Source: Saprospiraceae bacterium UBA6168
Lineage (GTDB): Bacteria > Bacteroidota > Bacteroidia > Chitinophagales > Saprospiraceae
Length of the DNA stretch: 64,000 bases
Reading direction: 5' to 3'
NCBI GenBank assembly: GCA_002435785.1
Contig: DIUC01000017.1
Location: 1 to 64,000 of the forward strand
This document shows positions 43,414-52,228 of this stretch, in pieces (the stretch's first letter is position 1; every line of letters begins with the position of its first letter). The notes under the pieces were generated by a model. It was given only the letters and a program-made list of their open reading frames with translations. It had not been told where the DNA came from and searched no databases. The position numbers and the translations under genes were made by a program.

Positions 43414-43620
43414 TCATTGTTGACGGTTGGCAGCGAATTCGAGCGCTACGAGGATGTCCTGCCGGTTAAGTTCTGGAAAGTCTTGGAGTATTTCCTCGAT
43501 GGTCATACTTGAGGCGAGGTAGCGAAGGATGTCCTCCACGGTGATGCGCATATTGCGGATGCAGGGCTTGCCGGAACGGTTGCCCGGTTCTATTGTGATG
43601 ATATTTTTGTAAATGGTCAT
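43414..43620 (-). CDS. DUF433 family antitoxin-like protein
   Basis: 68 residues from ATG 43620. The sequence ITIEPGNRSGKPCIRNMRIT followed by VEDILRYLASSMTIEEILQDFPEL is the DUF433 core, a winged HTH-like fold. DUF433 proteins are usually antitoxins next to a DUF5615 (PIN-like) toxin. No such toxin is encoded here: the next gene downstream, 44 bp away, is the MNT antitoxin. Either the toxin was lost or DUF433 now works with, or regulates, the MNT/HEPN pair. Confidence 0.88.
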   Translation of the reverse strand: MTIYKNIITIEPGNRSGKPCIRNMRITVEDILRYLASSMTIEEILQDFPELNRQDILVALEFAANRQQ

Positions 43621-43809
43621 AATCTTATTTTTTTCAAATTTACAAACCTTCCTGTAAAAAAAATCAAAAATGCGCTGCCAACAAGCACCAGCTCTAAATC
43701 TTACGCTTGTTGGAGCAGAGCGGTAAAATCGCCATCTCAGATTTTGTGCCACCAAAATAATTTGCATCGGACTTAGGGTCGAAATTGCAAGGAAAACGAA
43801 ATTTGCGCC

Positions 43810-46800
43810 ATGCCTACTCGAATATTGTCCTTCTTATTTTTTTTGTTTTATGCCTGTCAAATCGGCTTGGCACAGCCATCCAGTGCGGCCCTGATGCACT
43901 ACACCACCGACCAGGGGCTCAGCAACGACCACGTCACCGCTATTGCCAAAGACAAGCTCGGCTTCCTTTGGGTCGGCACGGTGAACGGGCTGAACCGCTT
44001 TGATGGCCGCAATTTCAAGGTCTTTCGGAATAAGCCCGGCGACGAGAACAGCATCCCCAACAACAACATTATCGGCATCACCCTCGCCCCCGATGGCTGG
44101 CTCTGGATTTCCACCGACAACGGCCTGTGCAAGCTCGATCCATTCTGGCTCGACATCGAGCGCATACCCCTTCCCGAAAATACGGACACGCTTAAAAATG
44201 ATGCCACCACGCCGGTAGTCTTCGACTCAAAGGGCATGGCTTGGACGACCGGCTGGAACGGCATTTATCAATTGGACCCAAGGACGGACAAGCCGGTTTT
44301 TTTTCAAAAAACAGAACAAAACCTTCCCGGTTACTTTGGAATAATGGTGGACGAAAAGGACCGACTTTGGATGATAAACAGCGGCTTGCGCCGTTTTGAC
44401 CCAGCCACCAAGACCCTCAAATTGTTCAAGGGCGTCAATCCTCGTGAGCCGTTCGTGGATGCGAGTTCCCTGAGTGTGGTGCAAGACCACACTGGTAAAA
44501 TATGGGCGGGAACTTGGTTCTCGGGAATATGGAAATACGTGCCGGAATTAGACGAGTTTGCCAAAACAACTTTCCCCACAACTCTTGCCACGCAACTGCT
44601 GCCCGACACGACAGCTAATGGTCGGCAGTTCATTTGGGTGGGTGGTGGAAACCACGGTTTGGGGGTTTATTTTTTGGACACGAACCAATATACCGAGTTC
44701 AAGCCAGACCTCCGTGATCCCTACACCCACAACAACTACTTAGTCAAGATTTTTTTTAAAGACCCATCGAACGATGACGTGTGGATGGGCACTGAAATCG
44801 GGTTGGAGCACTACGCCCCGACTGCAGTACGGTTTGTACGAGCGATGATACCCCAAGCCAACGACATGGGGCAGTTCAGCCTGGTTTCTGGCGTGGTTCA
44901 GGACAACACCGACCCCACGGGACAACGCTATTTTGTGGGCGTTTGGGGCACGGGGCTGTACAGTTGGAACAAAGCCACAGGAGCGGCCGAGCGCATGAGT
45001 TCTAGGTCAACCAATTTCACGGGGCAGGGTATTTTCAACCTTTTCCAAGACAGCAAGGGCTACCTCTGGGGATGTATGAACAACGGCATGAGTCGCTACA
45101 ATCCCCGCACGGGCGAGTGGAAGGATTATCAAAATTTTTTCAAGGACAACGAAAAAAGCCCGCTCATTTGGTGTGGCATGGAAGACAGCAAGGGTAACGT
45201 TTGGTTTGGTTCTGCAAGGGAAGGGCTCTACCGGTACAACCGCCAGGCCGATCGGATGGAACAGGCTTTTTTCAACGCAAAATTTGCCAACTACCGTGGC
45301 AACGTAGGCGTGCGCCAAATATCGGAGGACAACCACGGGCGACTGTGGTTGGCTGGCGGTGAGAGCAGCCTCATACGCTTTGACCCGGCCACAGACGAGT
45401 CGAAGCGATTCAGCTACGAGGGCCAGGTCACTCCCAGTGCTTGTGGGGCTGTGGAGGCTGGGGACAATGGCCGTATTTACGCAGCGTTCCATGAGACTTT
45501 TGTTGAACTTGATTCGGAGGGTAAGTTGCTGCGCCGTTTCACCATCGACAACGGCCTGAAAACCAGCCGCTTGAGCTTCCTCGTGGAGGACAAGCAGGGG
45601 CGCATCTGGTTCAATTCCGAGTACTTGCTGCACTGTTTTGACCCTGCGAGCGGCAAGTTCAGCTACTACGGAAAGACCGATGGGCTGTTCAGCAATACCA
45701 TGACCGATGCCCTCTGCGTCACGCCGGCGGGCGAGATTTTCGTGGGCTTTCAGAATGCCTTCAACTTTTTCAACCCAGCCCAACTGCGCATAAACCACCA
45801 ACCACCCCCCGTTGTCGTGACCGCCATTCGGGTGATGAACGAGGAGCGGGAACTGCGCACCCAAACCAAGATAGCATTGAACATTGGACTTTTTTCCACC
45901 AACTTGGAAAGTGTAAACAGGGACACTTTCATTACCCTTAACCCTGGTGAGGACTTTTTTGAGGTTGAATTTGCGGCGCTCAATTTCAGCCAACCGGAGC
46001 GCAACCGCTATGCATACCGCCTCGACGGCTTCAACAAGGATTGGGTGTACACCGACCGCCCAGTGGCTACTTTCACCAACCTTGGTGGCGGCACTTATTT
46101 CCTGCACATGAAAGCGGCCAACAACGACGGCGTCTGGAACGAGCGCGGGGCGACCCTTGAGATACGGGTGAGGCCGCCGTTTCACGGGACTTGGTGGTTT
46201 AGGATTTTGATAGTGCTGGCATTAGGCGGCCTGGCGTTTGGCGTCGTCAAGTTCAGGCAGCACCAGCGCCGTCGCCTTGAACGGTTCCGGGAGGGGCTGG
46301 CCCGAGACCTGCACGACGAGATGGGAAGCACCCTGAGCAGCATCCGGTTTTTCAGCGAATTCGCCAACCAGCAAGTCGGCGACGACAAGCCGCAGGTGAC
46401 GCCCGTACTGCAACGAATCAGCCAGAGTGCCAGCACCTTGGGTGATTCCATGCAGGACATCATCTGGGCGATGAAGAACAAAAACGACCAGCTAGAGGAC
46501 TTGGCCGCCCGCATGACCGAGTTCGGCCTGCGCCTGATGGAAGCGAGGAACATCAATTTTAAGACGCACGTCAGCGATGATTTTTTGGGCAAACACCTAC
46601 AGCCAGAAGTTCGCCGCAACATCTACCTCATCTTCAAGGAAGCAATGAACAATGCCGCCAAATATGCGGAGGCCAGCGAGGTGGAGCTTTTTTTGTCCAT
46701 CAAAAAAGGGCTGCTCCTAATGAAGATATCAGACAACGGAAAGGGCTTTGAACCCGGCAGCCAACACGCCGATGGTGGCGGAAACGGCTTGCGCAACATG

Positions 46801-46890
46801 CGCATGAGGGCGGGGGACATTGGGGGAAAGGTGGAATTCATCTCAAAGTTGGGTGAGGGGACGAGGGTGGAACTGCGGGTGCAGGTTTAA
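43810..46890 (+). CDS. Sensor histidine kinase with two-component-regulator beta-propellers
   Basis: 1026 residues. A signal peptide (PTRILSFLFFLFYACQIGLA) precedes ~14 propeller blades (repeats like GFLWVGTVNGLNRFDG, GWLWISTDNGLCKLD, GYLWGCMNNGMSRYNP; residues ~25-650). Then come a Y_Y_Y domain (~685-775: FAALNFSQPERNRYAYRLDG), one membrane segment (WFRILIVLALGGLAFGVVKF), a HisKA_3 dimerisation helix with phospho-acceptor His835 (ARDLHDEMGSTLSS) and HATPase (NIYLIFKEAMNNAAKYA, ISDNGKGFEPG, GNGLRNMRMRAG). It lacks the C-terminal receiver and AraC domains of hybrid HTCS proteins. The NarL-type regulator at 47252 is the natural partner. The ligand is unknown; relatives sense glycans or envelope cues. 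Confidence 0.93.
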   Translation: MPTRILSFLFFLFYACQIGLAQPSSAALMHYTTDQGLSNDHVTAIAKDKLGFLWVGTVNGLNRFDGRNFKVFRNKPGDENSIPNNNIIGITLAPDGWLWISTDNGLCKLDPFWLDIERIPLPENTDTLKNDATTPVVFDSKGMAWTTGWNGIYQLDPRTDKPVFFQKTEQNLPGYFGIMVDEKDRLWMINSGLRRFDPATKTLKLFKGVNPREPFVDASSLSVVQDHTGKIWAGTWFSGIWKYVPELDEFAKTTFPTTLATQLLPDTTANGRQFIWVGGGNHGLGVYFLDTNQYTEFKPDLRDPYTHNNYLVKIFFKDPSNDDVWMGTEIGLEHYAPTAVRFVRAMIPQANDMGQFSLVSGVVQDNTDPTGQRYFVGVWGTGLYSWNKATGAAERMSSRSTNFTGQGIFNLFQDSKGYLWGCMNNGMSRYNPRTGEWKDYQNFFKDNEKSPLIWCGMEDSKGNVWFGSAREGLYRYNRQADRMEQAFFNAKFANYRGNVGVRQISEDNHGRLWLAGGESSLIRFDPATDESKRFSYEGQVTPSACGAVEAGDNGRIYAAFHETFVELDSEGKLLRRFTIDNGLKTSRLSFLVEDKQGRIWFNSEYLLHCFDPASGKFSYYGKTDGLFSNTMTDALCVTPAGEIFVGFQNAFNFFNPAQLRINHQPPPVVVTAIRVMNEERELRTQTKIALNIGLFSTNLESVNRDTFITLNPGEDFFEVEFAALNFSQPERNRYAYRLDGFNKDWVYTDRPVATFTNLGGGTYFLHMKAANNDGVWNERGATLEIRVRPPFHGTWWFRILIVLALGGLAFGVVKFRQHQRRRLERFREGLARDLHDEMGSTLSSIRFFSEFANQQVGDDKPQVTPVLQRISQSASTLGDSMQDIIWAMKNKNDQLEDLAARMTEFGLRLMEARNINFKTHVSDDFLGKHLQPEVRRNIYLIFKEAMNNAAKYAEASEVELFLSIKKGLLLMKISDNGKGFEPGSQHADGGGNGLRNMRMRAGDIGGKVEFISKLGEGTRVELRVQV

Positions 46891-47120
46891 TGGCTTTCTT
46901 TATCTATCCGTGGTGTGAAACGATGCTTGTTTTGCTCCCACCATTCTGACAGGATTTCTTCCCCTTCTTTTTCAACGCCAAAATCGAAGTCGGCTTTTCG
47001 AAGCAAAAACCGGAGGCGTAGCATTTGAAGAATTTCCAAAAACGCTGCCTTGTCGAAGCTGTTTTTGTCGAGCGTTATGACAAATTTATTTGTTGTATCA
47101 CTCCATTGGATTTCTGACAT
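46887..47120 (-). CDS. Small hypothetical acidic protein between kinase and regulator genes
   Basis: 77 residues (MSEIQWSDTTNKFVITLDKN ... DKESH). Its stop overlaps the kinase stop by 4 bp on the opposite strand. The composition is that of many antitoxin-like or small uncharacterised proteins, with one hydrophobic stretch (FLEILQMLRLRFLL). No family recognised and no partner toxin alongside. Its position between a kinase and its regulator, on the opposite strand, is unusual. Confidence 0.55.
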   Translation of the reverse strand: MSEIQWSDTTNKFVITLDKNSFDKAAFLEILQMLRLRFLLRKADFDFGVEKEGEEILSEWWEQNKHRFTPRIDKESH

Positions 47121-47251
47121 GGCTTGTAAATTTTTTAAAATTAAGGTTTTGTGGCAAAAACAGGATGATATAATTCAAACTTTACCTACCAAGTCTAATT
47201 TCACCTCTTTATGCTATTTCCAAATCACATTTTCCAGACGACATTTGCCCC

Positions 47252-47896
47252 ATGGAAACAAAAATCCGAATACTCCTTTACGAAGACAACCGCGACCTGC
47301 GAGAGGGCATGACGTTCCTGTTGCAGGCCACGCCAGGGTTGCAGCTCATCGGGGCCTTCCCCGACACCAGCAACCTCGAAATGCAAATTCCCGGCCTCAA
47401 GCCCGACGTGGTTTTGATGGACATTGACATGCCCGGCAGGACTGGCATCGAGGCCACGCCAGTCGTGAAGGCGCTGCGCCCAGAAACCCAGGTGCTCATG
47501 CTGACGGTCTTCGAGGACGAGGACCGCATTTTTCAAGCCATCCGAAACGGGGCATCGGGCTATCTGCTCAAGCGCACCCCGCCCACCGAAATCATCGCCG
47601 CCATCCACGACGTACACCGGGGCGGTTCACCGATGACATCGAGCATCGCACGGCGGGTGCTGCATTTTTTCCAACAGGAGCAGCCTGTGGCCAAGATGAA
47701 GGACTACGACCTGTCACCTCGGGAGCTAGAAATCCTGAAAAGCCTCGTCAAAGGCTACTCCTACAAGCTCATCGCCGACGAGCATTTTATCAGCATTGAC
47801 ACCGTGCGCTCGCATATCCGGCACATCTACGAGAAGCTGCAAGTGAACTCGAAGACGGAGGCGGTGCTGAAGGCGCTGAAGGAGCGAATTGTGTAA
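47252..47896 (+). CDS. NarL/LuxR-type response regulator
   Basis: 214 residues. The receiver domain (1-~125) has acidic E11/D12, phospho-acceptor D57 (VVLMDIDMPG), Thr (MLTVFED) and Lys (LLKRT). The C-terminal LuxR HTH (~150-210) includes LSPRELEILKSLVKGYSYKL and IDTVRSHIRHIYEKLQV. It binds DNA when phosphorylated and regulates transcription. The partner is most likely the HisKA_3 kinase 360 bp upstream on the same strand, since HisKA_3 kinases classically pair with NarL-type regulators. Confidence 0.95.
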   Translation: METKIRILLYEDNRDLREGMTFLLQATPGLQLIGAFPDTSNLEMQIPGLKPDVVLMDIDMPGRTGIEATPVVKALRPETQVLMLTVFEDEDRIFQAIRNGASGYLLKRTPPTEIIAAIHDVHRGGSPMTSSIARRVLHFFQQEQPVAKMKDYDLSPRELEILKSLVKGYSYKLIADEHFISIDTVRSHIRHIYEKLQVNSKTEAVLKALKERIV

Positions 47897-47900
47897 AAAT

Positions 47901-48045
47901 TGGTTGAGAGGGTTTAGATGGTTGAGGGGGTTTAGATGGTTGAGATGGTTGAGATGGTTGAGATGGTTGAGATGGTTGAGGGGGTTTAGATGGTTGAGCA
48001 TTAGCCCCATCTAAACCCCCTCAACCAGCTAAACCCGCTAAACCT
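47901..48045. repeat. GGTTGAGAT / GGTTTAGAT tandem array with mirrored end
   Basis: Nine-bp units of GGTTGAGAT repeat head to tail, interrupted by GGGGGTTTAGAT units, and the right end turns into the complement (CTAAACCCCCTCAACC, AACCCGCTAAACC). The array can fold back on itself. Related to the repeats at 30180-30276 and 55740-55846. Confidence 0.85.
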
Positions 48046-48306
48046 TTTTGAAAACAATGTTCCTCCTGCTGGCAGCCCTGCTGGCTGCACTTTATTTTGG
48101 GCTAAAATGCCCAGGTTTCCTCAAAATCCCTGCGTTGGTTCGGCATTGAAGCGGCTCCTTGGCTTTGCTACGTGGCAGGGCTGGCTTCTACTGGTTTCCA
48201 ACACCACAGGCCACCCTCTATTTTACATTTCAATTCATTGTTTGCTTCGAGCAGCCTTCTCAATAGTACGAAAGGGGTATACTTCAGGATTTTGCACCCT
48301 TGCTTG

Positions 48307-48384
48307 TTTTACCCCTGACCCCTAAAGGGGAACCATAGCAGCAAACGACATGATTTAGGTTCCCCTTTAGGGGTCAGGGGTAAA
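48307..48384. repeat. 27-bp inverted repeat, TTTACCCCTGACCCCTAAAGG arms
   Basis: The left arm 48307-48334 and right arm 48358-48384 are perfect inverted copies over 27 bp with a 23-nt spacer. It is reminiscent of small non-autonomous intergenic elements and resembles 8003-8109 in style but not in sequence. Confidence 0.8.
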
Positions 48385-48758
48385 TGACAAGAGCGAAACT
48401 TTGAAATGCAGCCGTACGAAGGTGCGCATGAGGGCTAAAAAGACCAGCCCATGCGTGGGCTTAGCATTCCCGGTAGCCTGGAAAAGGCAACAATTTAAAA
48501 TCGAAAAAATAACGGAGTGATATAGGGGGAAATCGCATCCCATCTGTCAAGTAATTGCAAAAGCGCAACCGCAGCCTGCTCAACATACGCACTATACACT
48601 GCCATTCTCATCCATTTGGGTGATGAAATAGCAAGTAAAAAAAACGTATTCACATGGATGTGCGATTTCGGAGGCCCTGCGGGCAACCCCATCTTTGCAC
48701 CATCAATCACATAATTTATATCACCCGAGTTTTTTAATTTTTTAAAAACAATTTATCA

Positions 48759-49166
48759 ATGAAAACGCAACGTGAAAAAGCAATTCTCAACTACTTCTCA
48801 CCGCACAAGGCGTTGGACGTAATAGACCTGTACAACTTCCTTGCCCCCGATGTCACCATCGTAGAGCCCGAAAGCCTTCCCTGGGGCGGCAACTACAATG
48901 GGATGCAGGGCGTGGCCAGGTACATGACCAACGTGACCGACAACATCCTGTCTGAAATTGAATTGGATGACGTGTACTCCTGTGGCGACAAGGTCGTGGC
49001 CATTGGCTGGTCGCATGGTAGGGTGGTAAAGACGGGAAGGAGCTTCCATATCAGGGTTACGCAATTATATACCTTCAATGAAAATAACAAGATTAGCCGG
49101 GTTGAATTCCTCTCCGACCTGCCCGCATTTTTTGAAGCGTTGGGGCTCCAATTTTCGTCTTCATGA
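48759..49166 (+). CDS. NTF2-like (SnoaL-type) protein
   Basis: 135 residues. The N-terminal helix (AILNYFSPHKALDVIDLYNF), LAPDVTIVEPESLPWGG and YNGMQGVARYMTNVTDNI, then three long strands (VYSCGDKVVAIGWSHGRV, SFHIRVTQLYTFNENNKISRV), fit the cone-shaped NTF2/SnoaL fold, about 125-135 residues long. Members range from isomerases and hydrolases to non-enzymatic binding proteins; catalytic residues cannot be assigned. It has its own promoter region and no co-transcribed neighbour. Confidence 0.82.
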   Translation: MKTQREKAILNYFSPHKALDVIDLYNFLAPDVTIVEPESLPWGGNYNGMQGVARYMTNVTDNILSEIELDDVYSCGDKVVAIGWSHGRVVKTGRSFHIRVTQLYTFNENNKISRVEFLSDLPAFFEALGLQFSSS

Positions 49167-49727
49167 TACAATTGGAGGCAATCGGAACCTGCCAAGCCCC
49201 CGATGAGTTCTGCCGTATCTGTCCGAGAAAGCAGGTCTTGCCGGTTAAAGCTTGGCAGTTGATGCACCATGCTCTAAGTTTTGTGCAAATAGTCGCTTAC
49301 GGAACGCATTCCCCTCCTCGCCGCCTTCGGCGGCTCGTCGGGGAGGTGAGGGAGCCTTGGGGGCGTTCCGCCCCCAACCCCCCTTTTGCACGGTCTGTCC
49401 CGACCCACCTTCGGAAATGATATAAGCAATTAGTATTTACCTAAATAATAAGCTATAGCGGCAATTCGGTTTTAAAAGTATAGCCGAAATTATTTTTATA
49501 ATCGAATAATAACCAACCTAAAACAACCATTTCATGTGATGAAAATAGCAGTAAAACAATGTCTTTCACATCAACATGCTATTTTAAAATTTTATCAACT
49601 GCCGCATCTTTGTCTCATTAAATGACTTAATTAAATTACGGATTTTATTCTCTCCATATTTAATTAAAGGCATAATATACAATCAAACAATTTTTTATTA
49701 ACCATCTTTAATTTAAATTACTCGACA
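49167..49727. other. 561-bp intergenic region
   Basis: The left half holds the G+C-rich repeat 49310-49385. The right half (49430-49727) is A+T-rich and without repeats or credible frames; it probably contains the promoter of the lipoprotein gene at 49728. Confidence 0.55.
49310..49385. repeat. G+C-rich repeat related to the MITE-like interior
   Basis: It shares the order CCCCTCCTCGCCGCC, CGGCGGCTCGTCGGGG and GGGGGCGTTCCGCCCCCAA with the interiors of 24464-24667 and 29938-30142, but lacks their terminal inverted repeats. Confidence 0.65.
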
Positions 49728-50201
49728 ATGAAAGCATTATCAATCAAGGCCTTCGTGGCGATGCTCAGCCTATTGGCAACATTCAACATGACAAGCTGTA
49801 AAGATGACGATGTACAGCCTGACCAAACACAACTGCTGACGGGCGGCAACTGGAAACTCACCGCTTTTACCTCCGACCCTGCTTTTGAATGGTTTGGCAC
49901 ACCAGTGACCAACATTTACGCCCAGCTACCCGCCTGCATCAAGGATGACCTCACCACTTTTAAACCAAGCGGTACTGTCAACTTTGACGAAGGCCCCAGC
50001 AAATGTGACCCGAACGACCCGCAAACCACTTCCGGTACCTGGGCATTGAGCGCTGACGAAACCGTGCTCTCCGTGACCAGCGACGGTGAAACTGAAAGCT
50101 GGGAAATCGAAGACCTGAAGAAAGATACTTTTCAGGCAAATTACAAGGTCACTCAGGAAGGCGTGACCTACACCTTTACAGTGACTTTCAAGAAGAATTA
50201 A
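49728..50201 (+). CDS. Lipocalin-like lipoprotein
   Basis: 157 residues. The signal peptide ends MTSC (lipobox, acylated Cys24), followed by an acidic KDDDVQPDQ linker typical of surface-sorted Bacteroidota lipoproteins. LLTGGNWKLTAFTSDPAF (the G.W.LT motif), TFKPSGTVNFDEG, GTWALSADETVLSV and DTFQANYKV form an eight-stranded barrel pattern of the lipocalin-like DUF4923/5004 group. The ligand is unknown. The next gene, 81 bp on, is also a lipoprotein. Confidence 0.82.
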   Translation: MKALSIKAFVAMLSLLATFNMTSCKDDDVQPDQTQLLTGGNWKLTAFTSDPAFEWFGTPVTNIYAQLPACIKDDLTTFKPSGTVNFDEGPSKCDPNDPQTTSGTWALSADETVLSVTSDGETESWEIEDLKKDTFQANYKVTQEGVTYTFTVTFKKN

Positions 50202-50282
50202 TGGTGAAATGATTCGGTGCAGGTGGAGCCGTAAAAGGTTCCACCGTGCTATTTCTTCCAAAACTATTTAAATCTCCAACGC

Positions 50283-50867
50283 ATGAAATCGAATACCATC
50301 ATCACGATTATAATTGCCCTCGGCTTTTGCATGGTCAGTTGTTCCAAAAAAGAAACTGACAATACCCAGCCCAAAGTCACAGAAATGACGCACGAAATGA
50401 AAATTGATCGCGGTAAGTACATCGTCAATACTGCAGCTTGTGACGACTGTCATACCCCTAAAATCATGACACCACAAGGGCCTGAATTGGATATGTCTAA
50501 GCGGTTGTCAGGTCATCCCGCTGAACTAAAGGTCGCTGAAATAGCAGACAAAAGCATCCTAAAGGATTTTGCACTCACCAATGCTGACCTTACCGCTTGG
50601 ATAGGCCCTTGGGGCACCAGCTTCGCCGCCAACTTGACCCCCGATGACACGGGTATGGGCAATTGGACACTGGAGCAGTTCACGAGAGCCATCCGGGAAG
50701 GAAAGTACAAGGGGCTTGAAGGCAGCCGACCGCTCCTTCCGCCGATGCCTTGGCAGGTTTACAAGAACTTCACCGACCAGGATTTGGAGTGCATCTTCGC
50801 CTACTTGCAATCGCTGCCTCCGATCAGCAACCTGGTGCCTGCACCGGTTCCGCCAGCGGCGCATTAA
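50283..50867 (+). CDS. Lipid-anchored c-type cytochrome
   Basis: 194 residues. The lipobox MVSC (Cys20) follows a hydrophobic signal. The haem-attachment motif CDDCH (C53, C56, H57) and a late PMPW (probable axial Met) frame a single class-I cytochrome c domain. YIVNTAACDDCHTPK, FTRAIREGK and YLQSLPPISN are typical of the diheme/monoheme gluconate-dehydrogenase-type cytochrome family, but only one CxxCH is present. It transfers electrons in the periplasm; the partner is unknown. Confidence 0.92.
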   Translation: MKSNTIITIIIALGFCMVSCSKKETDNTQPKVTEMTHEMKIDRGKYIVNTAACDDCHTPKIMTPQGPELDMSKRLSGHPAELKVAEIADKSILKDFALTNADLTAWIGPWGTSFAANLTPDDTGMGNWTLEQFTRAIREGKYKGLEGSRPLLPPMPWQVYKNFTDQDLECIFAYLQSLPPISNLVPAPVPPAAH

Positions 50868-50957
50868 ACTTTGAGATTGCGTTATAGGGTATTGGAAAAT
50901 AACCCAATAATTCAATTTCCCAATTTCTCAATTTCTATCATTCAAACCATTCTCCTA

Positions 50958-52187
50958 ATGGAAAATAAACATGTATTTCCGGCCATAAAGATTGCCTTGA
51001 TTTCCATGCTGCTCGTCAGGGCATTCATGCTCACTGCCCAACACACCATCATCGGTACGACGGACATCAATGCTTTCATCAAAAACGTTCCAGGCTTGCC
51101 ATCCACCACCCCAGAAGCAGCAAGGCGTGCATACGGTGCCAATCCCTTGCAATCCGACCATGTTTCGATGGACAATTTTTACAAACCCTTTGAGGAGAAA
51201 GTGGGAAGTCGAATCAAGGATTACCAAGATTTTGCGAAGCAAAGAATGCAGCAAGGCAATGCCACAGAAGCTGCGTACCGCCAGCAAACCGAAGCGATGG
51301 TGAACAGCAACCCCATCATTGCCAACATGGGCGGCTACGAAAAAGTCAGCCAGATGAGCGAGGCGGAAGCGAGGGCGGCAGCATTGAAGGCCACCGCACA
51401 GCACACTGCCGACCCCTTCGCCGCCAACGGCGTCCAATCTGCGGGCATGACGGCGCTGTACCAGAAAATCATCAGCGACCCGGCCTACGCCAAAAAGTTC
51501 GAGAAAATGAGCGAGGCCGAAAAGGAAGCCGAACTGCGCAAATACATGGCGAACGACAAGCCCGTTGCGATGACGCCCGACCAAATGAAAGCCCGTGAAA
51601 CCCAAATGGCCACGCAAAACAGGCAGGTGGAATTGATTCGCAACGCTCAGGAAATTCAGTTGAAACTAAGTGATTTTATGCAAAAGGTAAGTGAAGTGTC
51701 AACCTCGTTTGGCCAAAAATTGCAGGAAATCGAGCAACAGGGCAGGACGCACGAGGCTATTTCCGCCGAGGTTCAAAAACGCTACGAAGCCATCCCGTTT
51801 GTGGAATTGGGCGAGTACGGCCGTGACCACGACCCCGAACTGGTTGGCCCACTGCGCATCGAAGAAGCAAAACTGCAACGGGAACGTGCCCAACAGGAGT
51901 TGAAGCTCAACGCCGTCGCCCTCGCCGATGTGGCGGGCCGCTACCAAATCCTCGTGTCGGAGTACCTCGATTATGTCAAAAACAATGGCGACAAAATCTA
52001 CGGCGGCACATCGGCGAAGGATATGATGGAAGGCACGAACACCGAGCAGCCATTGGTGTCCTTCGAGGCTGGGCTAATCGGGATTGCGCTCGAACTGAGC
52101 AAATATTCACGGGATTTGACGGCCAATGCAGCGCAGTGGGAAGCTAATTATTTGCAGACCATGCAAACGTATGGTGCTGGTAAATAA
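50958..52187 (+). CDS. Secreted hypothetical coiled-coil protein
   Basis: 409 residues from ATG 50958. The signal segment is KIALISMLLVRAFMLTAQ. The mature protein is helical and charged, with methionine-rich stretches such as YEKVSQMSEAEARAAALKAT and FEKMSEAEKEAELRKYMAND, and a long coiled coil (~245-350). No domain is recognised. A periplasmic location is inferred from the signal peptide. 41 bp before the cupin gene on the same strand, so co-transcription is possible. Confidence 0.65.
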   Translation: MENKHVFPAIKIALISMLLVRAFMLTAQHTIIGTTDINAFIKNVPGLPSTTPEAARRAYGANPLQSDHVSMDNFYKPFEEKVGSRIKDYQDFAKQRMQQGNATEAAYRQQTEAMVNSNPIIANMGGYEKVSQMSEAEARAAALKATAQHTADPFAANGVQSAGMTALYQKIISDPAYAKKFEKMSEAEKEAELRKYMANDKPVAMTPDQMKARETQMATQNRQVELIRNAQEIQLKLSDFMQKVSEVSTSFGQKLQEIEQQGRTHEAISAEVQKRYEAIPFVELGEYGRDHDPELVGPLRIEEAKLQRERAQQELKLNAVALADVAGRYQILVSEYLDYVKNNGDKIYGGTSAKDMMEGTNTEQPLVSFEAGLIGIALELSKYSRDLTANAAQWEANYLQTMQTYGAGK

Positions 52188-52228
52188 AAAAACAATTCAA
52201 CAATTTAACTACCAAACAATTTAAAATC

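Larger units (their letters stand above)
47897..48758. other. 862-bp intergenic region rich in repeats
   Basis: Besides the tandem array (47901-48045) and the inverted repeat (48307-48384) it holds a short frame at 48055-48147 (MFLLLAALLAALYFGLK...) that looks like the start of a membrane protein but stops after 30 codons. It could be a relic. A small hairpin lies near 48430-48470. No supported gene. Confidence 0.55.

Noticed and set aside
45007..46185. 392-codon minus-strand frame inside the histidine kinase
   Set aside because: Antisense shadow of the propeller and Y_Y_Y region with no recognisable domain.
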